Of a stretch of 64,000 bases of DNA, positions 47,955 to 59,355 are shown one piece after another (position 1 is the first letter of the stretch; each line of letters starts with the position of its first letter). Both the position numbers and the translations under genes were made by a program. Source of the DNA: Liopterus haemorrhoidalis (Eukaryota; Arthropoda; Insecta; Coleoptera; Dytiscidae); the NCBI GenBank assembly GCA_963971575.1, contig OZ020611.1:58499381-58563380 (forward strand). The letters run 5' to 3'. Under the pieces are notes generated by a model, which ran no database searches, was not told where the DNA came from, and was given only the letters and a program-made list of their open reading frames with translations.

Positions 47955-48857
47955 TAGGGTTACCAGATACAAAAGTGAAAAAGGAAGTACATTTATTGTA
48001 AAAATGACATTTCGAAATAAAACCAAATTTAAGATATATAAATGTAAACAAATAAGGGATTTATTGTTTAAATAAAACTCAAGTTGTTCACAGACTATTT
48101 TATTTTATGTATTCAATCTTACAACGTAAAAAAACATCTGATCTCTATCAAATTCTACGTGTGTTTTATAAAAACCAATTAGTGTAATGAGCCGTCATCA
48201 TTATCGTTAATGAGTCGTTATCATTAGTGGGTCCAGATTACGGATTGCATCTTGATAACATTTTATGGTGACGTAACAGGGCTTCGTGGAAGGCTAGATG
48301 CTAACATAAATATATTTTAAATATACATTATTGTGAGAAGAAAATAACTTCAACATTAACATAATTTTTAGACCATTGTGCTAATACCATTTAGGCATTT
48401 ATATATAGTTTTCAGAGTTACCTATTTTTGGCAAAAGTTCTTCGTTTCTTAATAAATATCTATAAAAATTCGAGCATGTCATATTCTTAAAATTGTATTG
48501 TGTGAGTATTGTCGCCTTCACTGACTCCACATTAAGTCTATTCCATTTCCTTAGTCCATTGATAGTTTATCAGTGAAAAAACCCTCTCAACGTTTCCGTT
48601 ATGAGCGGGAATGCAAAAATAAAATTCACAAATTTTCAGTAATTCCAAAAAGCAATCAATATCAACGAATGATTCACGCGTGTAGGCTTGTGTTCTGCAC
48701 GAATGTAGAAATAGTGTTTACGTATAGTGAAACAGTATTTTTATACTTCACAAACATTTTCAAAAAAGGAGGATATTTTAAGATTGATGGAGGACAGGAG
48801 GACATTAATTGAAAAAAGAGAACTTCTCCTCCTTTTGGATATTATATGGTAACCCTA
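47955..48857. mobile_element. hAT-like element with TAGGGTTACCA ends (903 bp)
   Basis: The perfect inverted ends TAGGGTTACCA and TGGTAACCCTA are flanked by AGTATGAC (47947-47954) and AGTATGAT (48858-48865), 7 of 8 bases identical. The ends are related to those at 41693. The frame at 48573-48812 has no recognisable domain and may be a transposase trace. Confidence 0.85.
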
Positions 48858-48914
48858 AGTATGATTGAATCGCAAATGCGATAATACATATATAATGTAT
48901 AAATTAAATATCAA

Positions 48915-48992
48915 AATACTGCTTCACCGGGAATCGAACCCGACAACCTAAGATTTCCGCGTTCTCGTTCAAGAGCCGCTAGACTACAAAAG
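48915..48992 (-). other. tRNA-like sequence
   Basis: On the minus strand, TAGTCTAGCGG (A box) and GGTTCGATTCC (B box) are spaced as in a tRNA. The outer bases TGCTTTT and TGAAGCA can pair in part. A normal anticodon arm could not be confirmed, so a tRNA-derived element is more likely than a working tRNA gene. Confidence 0.4.
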
Positions 48993-49065
48993 CATACCTT
49001 CGTAGTCTCATTTATTGATAACAACAAATGAACAAAAAATATATTTTTTAAATCACCTTCTGCCG

Positions 49066-49240
49066 GTCGCTATGGCGTAGTGGTCAGCTCATTTGACTGC
49101 TAACCATGGGGGCTCGGGTTCGAATCCCGGTGATGGCATGGATGTTTGTATTTGTTGTAAAAATTGATGTATCCATAATAAAAATAAAGATATCCTGGTT
49201 AATGGCCATCGTAGCTAAGACCAAAAATTAATTAAAAAAA
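49066..49240 (+). mobile_element. tRNA-derived SINE, copy 2
   Basis: ATGGCGTAGTGGTCAGC (A-box region) and GGTTCGAATCC (B box) are followed by GCATGGATGTTTGT, which is shared with the other copies. It ends in an A-rich tail near 49232-49244. Confidence 0.85.
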
Positions 49241-49653
49241 AAAAAATCACCTTCTGATTTTACGAGTTTTCTCGCAAAATACGAGCGAACGAGTAGATTT
49301 TTCAAGGGCTCCCTAAACGCCGTTTGCGTGTAATAGGCAATTATTTATGTACTTAATTTTTCTCCTGTGCGTTTAACAGACGCATAAGGTTGCATATCAA
49401 TTTGCATTATTGTAAGAGCAAGTTAATTATACTGAGTAGGTATATTGCACAATATGTTCGGGAAGCTACAAGTTTCCTTGAATATTACATAATTATTTAA
49501 AAGTCCAAGGAAGACTTTTTCAGCATTCACTGTAATTAATAGTAATATATAAACGGAAACTTTTATTTTAGAAAGGAAGTATTTCCGAACCATTATTTGT
49601 TTACATGAAAAAAAAATCATCCTTTCTGTACAAGAATCATTCATTTTTTAAAA

Positions 49654-50128
49654 CAGTGGTTCCCAACGTTTTTGACTTGCGGAGCCCCTAAGGCCTACCC
49701 TATGTCTTACAAATTAATGGTGTTTAGAAGTAATGTTACGGGGGAGGAGCTAAATTTTGTAACCATAAATTTTAGTATAAATTCACTTTTCTCTTTCAGA
49801 GCTCACTTATTTATTGATAGATAGACAGATTTTTATAAATTAAAGCAAATAATCAAAATACACTTAGATTATTCAAACAATGCGTCTCGCGGATCATATT
49901 CCAGCTAGAGTTATAAACCGGCTAGAGTCAGAAATCACTCGGACATAATATGTACATTCAACTTGGCAAATTTTCGTTCAAAATGTAATTTCCAATTTTC
50001 TTATTTTGATTGAGTTTTTCGATTTTATTCATTTTTTATTTATTTTATTTCCTGGAACGGCTGCGGAGCTCCTGAGAAGTGCACACGGAGCACTTAGGGC
50101 TCCACGAAGCACAGGTTGGGAACCGATG
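49654..50128. mobile_element. hAT-type MITE (475 bp) with perfect 8-bp TSD
   Basis: The ends CAGTGGTTCCCAACG and GGTTGGGAACCGATG are inverted. They are flanked by TTTTAAAA at 49646-49653 and 50129-50136. The ends resemble those of the hAT element at 17152. Confidence 0.87.
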
Positions 50129-50277
50129 TTTTAAAAAACCCGTTGCAATATGTTTCCAATTTATTTATTTACTAGGAGAAAAACCCGTCATTCGACGGGC
50201 AAAAATATAAAATTTGAAGGAGCCACTCGCTGCAATAATAAGATAGTCTCAAACTCCGTCAATTGAGATTTATTTTT

Positions 50278-50380
50278 TCTTTTTTTTAAACCGCAGAACT
50301 GGACATCCATGCCCTGACCTGGATTCACACCCGAGACCTTTGGCTCGTGAAGTAGGAGCGCTGCCAAGACCAACTTTTTA
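50278..50380 (-). mobile_element. tRNA-derived SINE, copy 3
   Basis: On the minus strand it reads 'ggtcttggcagcgctcc', 'gagccaaaggtctcgggtg', 'tgaatccaggtcagggcatg'. It is the same family as 44780, with a mutated B box. Confidence 0.78.
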
Positions 50381-51229
50381 CTCATTTTGAACGTTTATTT
50401 GCTTTTCTGCTTCTCTTTCCTTCTACCTGCTAAACGTTTGCTTTTTTGTGGCAATATTTCAGTTAATCGCTTAATTCTTTTCTCTTCTCTGTTCTTGCAC
50501 AGTATCTGGGCTTTCCCGAGGTGGTTTTCTTCACTCCCTTTACTCTATTCTGTTCTCTGTCAGTCCTTGGGCTTTTTACATTTATACATTTATTCTTTCT
50601 CTCTCTTCTACCAAACGAAACTGTTTTTCAGGGGTTGATTGAGATAATGAGGAGCAGTTTTTCGATCTCTATCCCGAGCCAAACGTTTTACTCTTTGTCG
50701 GGAAGATTCTTTTGGTTTTTTCTTGGATGGCACTCTTGTAGAATTTTGATCAGAGACCCCCGACACAGGCCATGGTTCAGGCGGCAGTGGGCTGGATTCC
50801 CACTAAAGATCTGAATGTGCCACAAACCCCAACTATCCGATGTAAAACATATATTGCGGTGTGGTATCCGTGTGCCATGTTACTATCACGAGAAAGATGT
50901 TGTGGTCCCGTCATACATAAATTTTTATTTTTATTTTTATTTTATTTTTTTGTTTAATAGTTTTAACTGAAGCTATATATTGCGTGGTTATTTGGTAGAA
51001 CAGCTTTTAATTAAGATGACAAATAGACAAACGGGAGCTTTCGTTTTACTTCATAACTAAAATATATTTTCAGTTTTAGTGAAATGCATCAGATTATCAG
51101 TAGCAGCCAAATAATAACTAAATTAAAATTATATAAATGACAGCTAAGAACAGAAACTACCGACGAAGTAATTGCGTTATAACATCACTTTTAGTTTTTG
51201 GTACCAAAAAATCGTTCGTATAGTTCCAT
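50381..51229. other. Intron, nothing recognised
   Basis: Pyrimidine-rich frames at 50387-50957 look like chance translations. No conserved domain or paired terminal repeat was supported. Confidence 0.4.
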
Positions 51230-51389
51230 TACTGAAAAATTAAAATCTTCATGTTCCATGGTTCATTCTCTTAACTAACAATAATGCGGACAGTGACATT
51301 AAATATGTAATTTAACGTAGAATACAAAAACGGAATCTCGTGACCATTTACAATTGCATTCCAAGTGAGTTTTTGCGGCTTTTCATAAC

Positions 51390-52479
51390 TAGAGCCCTGC
51401 AAATCCGCGGATATCCGCCATTTTTCTGCGGATAGGGATAAATAATCCTTTAAATCGTGCGGATGCGGATAAGCGGATATGATATATAATATCCGCTTAT
51501 CCGCAATATCCGCGTGAACAATCTTCGGTTAGACGCTTCTTTCTGCGGAAGACGCGTTTAGAACCCCAAAAATGTATCGCTGGCATTTGTATTGTGCTTA
51601 TGGCAAGAGTGAAATAATAATAGGTTACAGCACTTTTTACTGTTTTTACTCTTCCCATAAAGACCTATTTTACGTTTACTTTAATAGTTAAATATAGTAG
51701 AGTTTATATAACAGTCGTAAATCCAACAATTTCTTTGGATTTATTGCGTTTATTAATTTAAAAATAATTATGTATCGCCTTATTTTGCATTTTTGGAAAT
51801 ATTAGTAAAGTTTAACCATGGTAATTTGCCACATTTAAAAACATAGAAACTCATATCAAATTTAAAAAAATAAAAATATCTTAAAATTCTTGAAATCGTC
51901 ATATAACTTTCATCTTTTAATAAGGATGAATTTAAGAATTTAGTTTTATTATTAAGAACTTCTTTTTTTAAATTTGCTGATCTTATAGGACTGTCCTTGT
52001 TATTTATTGGTCATAAATGTGATAAATTAATCTGTTTAATTATTTCTAAATATCGCTGCTCTAAAATAATAGTGAGATGTCTTAAAAAACTAAGTTTCTG
52101 AGATAATGCTGTTTAAAGTTTTACATTTTATATAAACTTGGTTTAAGAGTCGAATAATTGTAATTTCCATCTTTATTTTTTAATCTATATAATCTCAGTA
52201 CGACGTTAGGTAGAAAACATATTTCTGGACCAAGTAATATTAATGTGATAAAATTTAAAAAAATTTAGTAGTGTTTTAAAACAGCGAAATGCCAAATAAG
52301 GCGAAACATATTAGATATTTCCAAACAGACAGCAAATCCTGTGCGGATAATTTTGCGGATGCGGATCGGATGCGGATTTTATATTTACAAAGGCTGCGGA
52401 TGCGAATCGGATGCGGATCTTGTCTATGCGGATGCGGATCGGATGCGGATACAGAAAAACGTATCCGCGCAGGGCTCTA
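51390..52479. mobile_element. hAT-type element with TAGAGCCCTGC ends (1090 bp)
   Basis: The ends TAGAGCCCTGC and GCAGGGCTCTA are perfect inverted repeats. They are flanked by TTCATAAC (51382-51389) and TTCAAAAC (52480-52487). Many 'gcggat' and 'atccgc' blocks crowd both subterminal regions, as transposase-binding arrays often do. No transposase is readable. Confidence 0.87.
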
Positions 52480-52915
52480 TTCAAAACCATTGATGTAACA
52501 TGGATCCATTACTACACACCAGAAATGAAAGAAAAGTAAAAAAAATGGACTTTGGGAAAGGGCTCTCTCGGTCGGAAAGCTCATGGTCACGATTTTCTGG
52601 TATTCACAAGGTATAATTTGCATCGACCCTCCGGAAAAGGGAAAAATGATTACAGTACAATATTATGCCACTTTATTGGCTCAATTATACGCTGAATTGA
52701 TGATAAAGCGGCCCCATTTGGCTAAGAATAAACTTCTGTTCCACCATTACAATGCATCAATCCACTCTTCCGCAGTTGCAACAGCTAAATTGGTCGAATT
52801 GTGTAACGAACTGCTTTCTCATCCACCCTGTTTTCCAGATTTGGCTTCTCGAACTTCTTTTTCTTTCCAAACATGAAGGAATGACTCGATGGAAAAAGAT
52901 TCGTATCGAACCAAG

Positions 52916-53271
52916 CAGGGCCGGCGCTAAGATGTGCGAGGCCATGTGCCAGGACAGGCGTGAGGCCATGTGCGAGATTGACAAGAAAAATTTATATTGA
53001 CGCTATTTTTTTTTCCGTGGCATCTATCAATAACAACTTCCGGCTGTGTGATTTTCTCTCGTAATCGGGGAATCACAACGCTTCACATCTGATGCAAAGC
53101 ACCCCGACCCGTTTTCTTCTTTCTAATTTCAGGGCGCTCGAAAATTACATATACAATTTAGATGGGAATTTGTTGTACGCGAGTAAGCGCGGTTCAGAAA
53201 GTTATCACCATGTGCGAGGCCTGTTAGGCCGCGAGCTCATGTGCCACTGCACATGCCTAGCGCCGGCCCTG
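52916..53271. mobile_element. hAT-type MITE (356 bp) with perfect 8-bp TSD
   Basis: The ends CAGGGCCGGCGCTA and TAGCGCCGGCCCTG are perfect over 14 bases. They are flanked by GAACCAAG at 52908-52915 and 53272-53279. Removing the element and one GAACCAAG rejoins mariner coding sequence (SNQ|EIIAD), which independently confirms the boundaries. Confidence 0.95.
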
Positions 53272-53700
53272 GAACCAAGAGATCATCGCTGACACACACG
53301 CCTATTTTGCATAGTTCGAGAAATCGTACTTTTTGAAAGGCTTGAAAGGAATGTCGTTGGGCAAAATATATCGAACTTAAAGGAGACTGTGTTAAAAAAT
53401 AAGTCGCATTTTGGCAAAAAAAATCACAAACACTCCTTGTATACTACCTAAGTAGCAAAACTCTTTCGCTCGACTGATCTCTGTTGATCATAATAGGGAG
53501 TGGCTGCTCATTATTTTCATTGGTCTTCATCTCTGGGTGTTGATATTTAGCCCAGTATTATTTGTAACTAACGGTAGTGAATTTAGTTCTTTTTGTACAT
53601 TGTCGAATGTTAGTTCCACATTGGGCAAATAGATATTGAAATTATATGCTAAAGAATATAAACTAAAATAAAGAGCTTACATTTATATGTTTTGTTATAG

Positions 53701-54082
53701 GTACAAACCCAAAAACTGGGACAAACTGTCATATGACTGGGATGATTCACCTCGACACTTCAAACCAACAATAATAAACTTATCTGAAAACGGTACTACG
53801 ATAAAGAATAATGGAACTGCCGACGAATGCCAAAATGAAGTAACACCACCTTGTCCTCCTGCTAAACCAAGTCCAAGAGTAGATATGACATTACAGCAGC
53901 ATGACACAAAAACCGTAGTTGTTGAGGTGCATAGAAGTGATATTGAGGACAATGAGAAAGAAAATAACTTGAGGAAGAGTCCGTCAACGGGAAGTTTTAC
54001 TAGTCTTGTCAGTAGAAGTAGTAGTACTACTAACAGTAGTCTTTCAAGTGCAATTACTATGGAGCTCCAAAGAAGATCAGAG
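53701..54082 (+). CDS. USH1C: Harmonin-like gene, long post-PDZ2 linker exon
   Basis: It completes Arg and reads YKPKNWDKLSYDWDDSPRHF, then a Pro-rich stretch (TPPCPPAKPSPRVD) and an acidic stretch (DIEDNEKENN). It ends with a Ser-rich block and SSLSSAITMELQRRSE. The last helix-like residues (MELQRRSE) lead into the coiled coil of the next exons. The acceptor is TTTTGTTATAG and the donor GAG|GTTAGT. Without splicing it runs on to a stop at 54163. The final 87 bases are homologous to the cassette at 57727. Function of the linker is not known; harmonin has a comparable Pro-rich region. Confidence 0.9.
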
Positions 54083-54539
54083 GTTAGTATGTTTACACTG
54101 CTTCCAAATAATACGAGGCGTGATAAAAAAGTACGGCGGATGCCACCACGGATCTTCATCTAACAAAAAAAGCTGAACTACTACACTGGAATCTAGTCAT
54201 GCATCTTTCCTACAATACCTATTAAGTTTCAATACGGTTCATACAGTCAGTCAACATTGAGCCATCATTTTGCATCTTTGAAGACTAGATTTTCAATGTA
54301 TACACAGGTATGCGGTTGTTAAAATATTGAAATACTTTCGTACTGGTTGTAAAAATGAATAGTAGGATAAACTGCTAAAAAAATATTGATAATCCTATAA
54401 ATTTTCTAAGTGATATCTATCAATTTACGCCACACTACCATTTGCCTATTGTTTTTTTTTTTCTTATTCGTTATTTGTATTTTATTCATTTTTTTAGCGT
54501 ACCGGTTATTAAATAATTTTAATACCAACCTTAGCTGTA

Positions 54540-54862
54540 TGAATGGAGCGTGAAAAGAGTATCAACATTAATTTGTTTTCCGTGTGATAATTTGTCTGTC
54601 AGTTATTCGAACCACTTATTGTTTAAATGCTCAATTCATTTTCGCAATCGTAACTTATTCATACAAAATTTAGTTGTCCAAAAAATACCTATCAATATTC
54701 AGACACTTTTTGCTACTAACTCTAAATATTTATGAAATTATTCATAACTATATTATAACAGAAAATATCAAATTATAATCGTAATTTTAAAATCCCTTGA
54801 TCTCTTCTTTTATTACCTGGCTAATAGCCAACAATCAAAAGAAAAAAGAAAAATCGTCAAGC
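54540..54862 (+). pseudogene. Non-LTR retrotransposon 3' end (second copy of the 27118 family)
   Basis: It reads CDNLSVSYSNHLLFKCSIHF and NLFIQNLVVQKI, then ends 'ggctaatagccaa' with an A-rich tail near 54839-54855. The protein and 3' end match 27118-27520 on the opposite strand. Confidence 0.78.
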
Positions 54863-54889
54863 TTTAACAAACTGTAAAAAGCCGTTTTT

Positions 54890-55735
54890 GATCTGCTTTT
54901 GTTCACTTATTATCTTCAAATCATGTCAGTTGAACTTCTTGCAATTAGATAATCTCTCTCTTTAATTCCACAATGGAATATCAAGAAAGCACTTATTCTT
55001 ACTGACTCTCTAAGCGCATTTCAAACCATCAATCAAGTCGGCATTTGTAACATAGACAAAACAGGTCTAATCATAAAATCCTTGATCCACACACTAAAAT
55101 TGTCTAGCATTGAGGTACATCTAGCGTGGATACCGAGTCATACTGGTATTAAGGGAAATGAAATTGCTGATCAACTTGCAAGAAGCGGTGCAAGCCAACC
55201 AGGAGAGCTGCATGTTAATTATGTGCCATATAAAGATATCTTGCCGCTTATACAAAAATCTTTACTATCAATATGGCAACAAGAGTGGAATACCACTTCC
55301 CAACATAAAGGCTCTTTCCATCACTCTATTCAACCTTCCATCTCTATTAATAAAAGAACTATCTCCACAATTTGCCGGATTCGTTTTAATCATTGCCTTT
55401 CCTTTGTACAGCTCCACAGAATACATGTATGTACTAGATAAAGCTCTATGCGACTGCGGAGAACTTGGTACCGTAGACCATATGATTTTTAATTGCCCTA
55501 TCCACTATAACAAGTCTCCTTTACTTTACCTGCATGTATCAAAACTTCTTCCCACTCCTATTTTTATTAAAACTATCCTAATCAACCCCTCCACAGAAGT
55601 TTTCAAGAAAATTATTGGTTGGTTAGTTAAGGAAACCAATTTAAATTTATAAATGAATAAAAAGCTATGCACTGGCGGAATGGTGACCTCACCAAAGCCA
55701 ACAAATCAGAATAAGAAGAAGAAGAAGAAGATCTG
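54890..55735 (+). pseudogene. Non-LTR retrotransposon RNase H domain and C-terminus
   Basis: The plus strand reads ALILTDSLSAFQTIN (catalytic Asp of RNase H). It continues AWIPSHTGIKGNEIADQLAR (HxGIxGNExAD). After a frameshift near 55400 it reads CDCGELGTVDHMIFNCPIHY (terminal CCHC) and ends at a stop at 55652. The tail is (GAA)n at about 55714-55728. RT is absent, so this is a 5'-truncated copy. Confidence 0.87.
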
Positions 55736-56573
55736 CTTTTGTTTATGATTATGGCAACTGGTTATGCCTGCTAACCACATATCTAAAAATTAGTTCTGAA
55801 ATTTTTCCTGGATTTTGGTAATAACCATAGTGCAAGATGTGTTACCTTACTACAGAGTGTAGTGTTTTTACAGTTTCCAAGTTGTTTGCATCTTCTTGGA
55901 GATCATTTTGCATAGCTAATAATAGTAAATAATTTTTGTCAATAAAAATGTATTAAGATATTGATTCTTAACTCTGTCCTCAAAGAGATAAGACAGTTTA
56001 CTCATTCAACTGAATCAGCCGATGATGAAGAAAAATCGGAATGTCCTTCAATATCAAAAAAAAAAAAAAAAAATGTTGAAAAAGTTGAAAAGTTGTTGCG
56101 AGAAATTGACCAATTTATTGATGAAATATGATCAATTTATTTTGAAAATAGAGCACATTCTATTTCAATCAATTTTTGGGAAATTCTAGTAATATTTTTA
56201 TCTGCTTAGTTATTGCCAACTACTTAGTTGTAGCATAATCAAGAAATATAAAGGTTATATATTACATTTTCCCATCATCATATCAAATTACGTGAAAGTA
56301 ATGTCCAGCTCTTTTTGCGTGAATCTAGGACAGATAGACGGGAATTGCTTTTTTGCGGATATTGTGTTATAATCACCTGAAACGTGTAGAAACTAAATAT
56401 CATGTCGAAAAATAAAAAATAAGATATTTATTAAAAAGCCTCCAATTTTATTAATATTAATTTAAGATCTATTATTTAATTATTCAGTTGACTTATTTAT
56501 CAGTTAGATTCGTTATACTGGCGAAAATATTTTAAATTACACATAACAAATGTGTATATTATTCAACAAATAA
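55736..56573. other. Intron with a short coding-like remnant
   Basis: About 55978-56131 reads VLKEIRQFTHSTESADDEEK, then SECPSIS. After an 18-A run and a frame change it reads VEKVEKLLREIDQFIDEI and a stop. It looks like the acidic C-terminus of a transposase, but I cannot name it. Confidence 0.4.
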
Positions 56574-57507
56574 AAGGTGTTTTTTCAGAGGCGGAGAACT
56601 TTAAATTGAAATAAAACAGAAAAATGTTTTTAATATCCATGAAATTGGCTTTATTGAAAGATAATTTTTTGACATTAATGTTTGAATATTATTTCGGGCA
56701 TGTGGCCGTCGCAGCTGGTGCGTAGATGGCATAACTGGAGGTCCAATGTTCACACACTCTTCGCAGTAAATCAGGCTGTATTTCGGCAATATCGCGTCGA
56801 ATATTGGCTTCCACGTGCTCCATTATTCCTGGTTTATCAGCGTAGACATGCGACTTTACGTATCCCCAAAGAAAATAATCTAATGTCGTCAAATCGCACG
56901 AACGAGGTAGCCAGTTAACAGGTCCATTTCGTGAAATGAATCATTCGTCAAATGTTTCTTTCAGTAAATTAATTGAAAGGCGCGATGATCGTGTGACTTC
57001 AATTCCTGCACAAGTTGAATCTTGTAAGCACGTAAACCAAGATCTTTACGCAAAATTTTCCATAAAGTGGATGGGCACAAGTTTAATTGTTGAGCACGAT
57101 GACAAATTGACTCATTTGGATCATCATCAACACTACGCTGCACACCAGCAATCGCTTGTTGTGTGCGCACTGTACGACATCTTACTGTACGACGTCTTAC
57201 GTATTTCGCAATACGTTTACTCTAAACGTATTGCGAAAACGATCCATAGTTTCTCGAATTAATCGCTCTGATGGACGCTAATCAGCACCATAAAACGCAT
57301 GTAATGCCCGATGTGTTTCTCGAATTGAACCGTGTTTTTCAAAATAAATTTGAACAATTTGAAAACGTTACTCCGGCGTGAGTCTATTCATGATGAATTG
57401 CCAAACCAACCAACCTCAAAACAACCGAGAACTGTCAAATTGTCTGCCACAGAAAAGAGTGTTGCCAATTTAAGGTTCTCCGCCTCTAAAAAAAAAAAAC
57501 ACCCGTT
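56574..57507 (-). pseudogene. Internally deleted IS630/Tc1-like transposon
   Basis: The ends share 'agaggcggagaac' in inverted orientation next to T/A runs and GGTG/CACC. On the minus strand the order is RTQQAIAGVQRSVDDDPNES, AQQLNLCPSTLWKILRKDLG and KIQLVQELKSHDHRAFQ (helix-turn-helix part). A short gap follows, then LTTLDYFLWGYVKSHVYADK and EANIRRDIAEIQPDLLRRVC (end of the DDE domain). The catalytic middle is deleted. A perfect hairpin (15-base arms, 3-base loop) lies at about 57206-57238. Confidence 0.85.
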
Positions 57508-57726
57508 ATTTTAAAGACATTGCAACACGGGGCCTTCTGTCGAGAGCCCCCAGGTATCGCCTCATGCGCCTAATGGTAAACATGGCCTCGACTTATAATA
57601 TGCATTTTACTTTTATATTCATTATATTTAAAAATCAGCGTAATTTTTGATCACTCCTCGAATATGGAAAAATAATTATTTTTATATTATAAGAAAGTCT
57701 CTAATTTAAGTATATTTTTTGTTTAG

Positions 57727-57822
57727 GGAGGAGGTTTTTCTAGTGTTGCCAGTAGATCAAGTACCAGTACTTCCAGTAGTCTTTCGAGTGCTATTGCAAT
57801 GGAGTTACAAAGAAGATCGGAG
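57727..57822 (+). CDS. USH1C: Harmonin-like gene, duplicated cassette exon (32 codons)
   Basis: The exon reads GGGFSSVASRSSTSTSSSLS, then SAIAMELQRRSE. It is homologous to the last 30 or so residues of exon 53701-54082 (SFTSLVSRSSSTTNSSLSSA...MELQRRSE), including the GAG|GTTAGT donor. Both ends fall on codon boundaries, so it can be included or skipped without a shift. The acceptor is TTTTTGTTTAG. It probably arose when the 3' end of the previous exon was copied with its donor and gained an acceptor. A plant-type mariner lies 23 bases beyond its donor. Confidence 0.82.
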
Positions 57823-57954
57823 GTTAGTTTTGGTACTACATTATACTCCCTCCTTCCGAAAATATGTTATACACTAGGTTATTACCCGTCAAGAATGTCG
57901 GATTTATAATGTAAAAATTTCAATTGTTTGTATGTGTATTTGATTTTATTTTTT

Positions 57955-58930
57955 GACGTATCTTAATTTCGTATAATTAACTAAAAAACATACCACCATG
58001 TCAGGTATTTAGCTAATCACGGGAGAGGGTGTCACCTGTCAGCCAATCAAGAGACAGAGCGAAAACGATTCATTTTTACATTTATATTGTTAAAACTAAA
58101 AATAATTTGAGACGTTAATTTATGCTTACGAAACCCTAGACATTTCTGTATGTAATTATATTAGTAGATTCTTAGTGAATAAATCTGCAAAATATTGTTC
58201 ATATCGGTCAAAGGATATAAGATTGTTTAAAGTTTCTTTTTTATGCCCTCGAAATCCTAGACTCGTTTATATATAGTTATATTTGTAAATTCTTAGAGAA
58301 TAAATTTGTAAAATATTGTTCATATCGGTTAAAGAACATAAGCGTGTCTAGAGTTTCTCGTTTATGCCAACAAAACATTTCTGTATGTAATTTTATCCGC
58401 AGTGTCTTAGAGAATAAATCTGCAAAATATTGTTCATATCGGTCAAAGGATATAGGAGTATCTAGAGTCTCTTGTTTATGCCTACGAAACCATAGACATT
58501 TATGTATGTAATTATATTTGTAGATACTTAGACAATAAATCTGCAAAATATTGTTCATGCCGGTCAAAGGATATAGGATTGTTTAGAGTTTCTTGTTTAT
58601 GCCTACGAAACCCTAGACATTTCTGTATGTAATTATATTCGTAGATACTTAGAAAATAAGTCTGTAAAATACTGTTCATATCGGTCAAAGGATATAGGAG
58701 TATCCTAGGGTTTCTTGTTTATGCCTTATCTTAATTTCGTATAATTAACCAAAAAATATACCACCATGTCAGGTATTTAGCCAATCACGGGAGAGGGTGT
58801 CACCTGTCAGCCAATCAAGAGACAGAGTGAAAACGATCCATTTTTACATTTATATTGTTAAAACTAAAAATAATTTGAGACGTTAATTTATGCTTACGAA
58901 ACCCTAGACATTTCTGTATGTAATTATATT
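57955..58930 (+). repeat. Tandem and flanking direct repeats inside the DD39D-like mariner
   Basis: About five units of 115-121 bases ('ttctgtatgtaattatatt', 'gcaaaatattgttcatatcg', 'gtttcttgtttatgcctacg') span 58130-58726. On either side, 57957-58160 and 58729-58930 are a nearly identical direct repeat of about 200 bases ('gtataattaactaaaaaaca', 'agagggtgtcacctgtcagc'). Confidence 0.92.
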
Positions 58931-59034
58931 GACACTTGCTAATTCTAACACGCGCTATTCTAACAAAATGGCGAATTTTGATCAAAATTGTGTTGAATTG
59001 CAAAAAATAAGTTTCAAATCGACTTAAATCACAA

Positions 59035-59355
59035 CCGCCAAATAGTCAAGATTTTGTAGATGTATTGGATCATGGCTTTTTCAATTCTATACAATCCTTA
59101 CAACATACAGCTTCACCGAGTACAATCGACGAACTGACTGAAAGCGTACAAATTGCATTTAATGCATTAAACATACAAACCCTTGATAATATTTTTCTAC
59201 CATTGCAAACTTGTCTAGAAGCAAGCATGTTAGCCAAAGGAGGGAATTCCTATAAGACTCCGCACATTAATAAGGCAAAACTTCATCGTAAGGGACGATT
59301 ACAAACAACATTATCAGTTCCATACAAGCTGTGGAGACAGCCACGTCCTTGTTAA
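59035..59355 (+). pseudogene. C-terminal part of a plant-type mariner transposase
   Basis: The frame reads PPNSQDFVDVLDHGFFNSIQ, SLQHTASPSTIDELTESVQI, QTLDNIFLPLQTCLEASMLA and KGGNSYKTPHINKAKLHRKG before a stop at 59355. The family pattern 'QPPNSPDLNVLDLGFFxSLQSLQ ... TIDELVxAVxxAFxxxxxxxLxNVFLTLQxCM ... KGGNxYKxPHxxKxxLxRxG' is characteristic of plant mariner-like transposases. The Asp in 'SQDF' sits where the third catalytic Asp is expected. The N-terminal and first catalytic regions are missing. Confidence 0.78.

Larger units (their letters stand above)
51230..53440 (+). pseudogene. mariner transposase relic split by two hAT elements
   Basis: Mariner pieces lie at about 51230-51389 (IPSEFLRLFIT), 52488-52915 and 53272-53440. 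The middle piece holds TWIHYYTPEMKEK, CIDPPEKGKMITVQYYATLL and KRPHLAKNKLLFHHYNASIH. In the last of these the Asp of DNAPAH is replaced by Tyr. It continues SSAVATAKLVELCNELLSHP and GKRFVSNQ-like residues. The last piece reads EIIADTHAYFA and FEKSYFLKGLKG. The hAT elements at 51390-52479 and 52916-53271 interrupt it exactly at their target duplications. Confidence 0.9.

Noticed and set aside
48915..48992. Functional tRNA gene
   Set aside because: A and B boxes are present, but a standard anticodon arm and a full acceptor stem could not be drawn by eye.
53695..54159. 154-residue minus-strand frame opposite the harmonin linker exon
   Set aside because: It is a shadow of the coding exon on the plus strand, which has good splice sites and phase.
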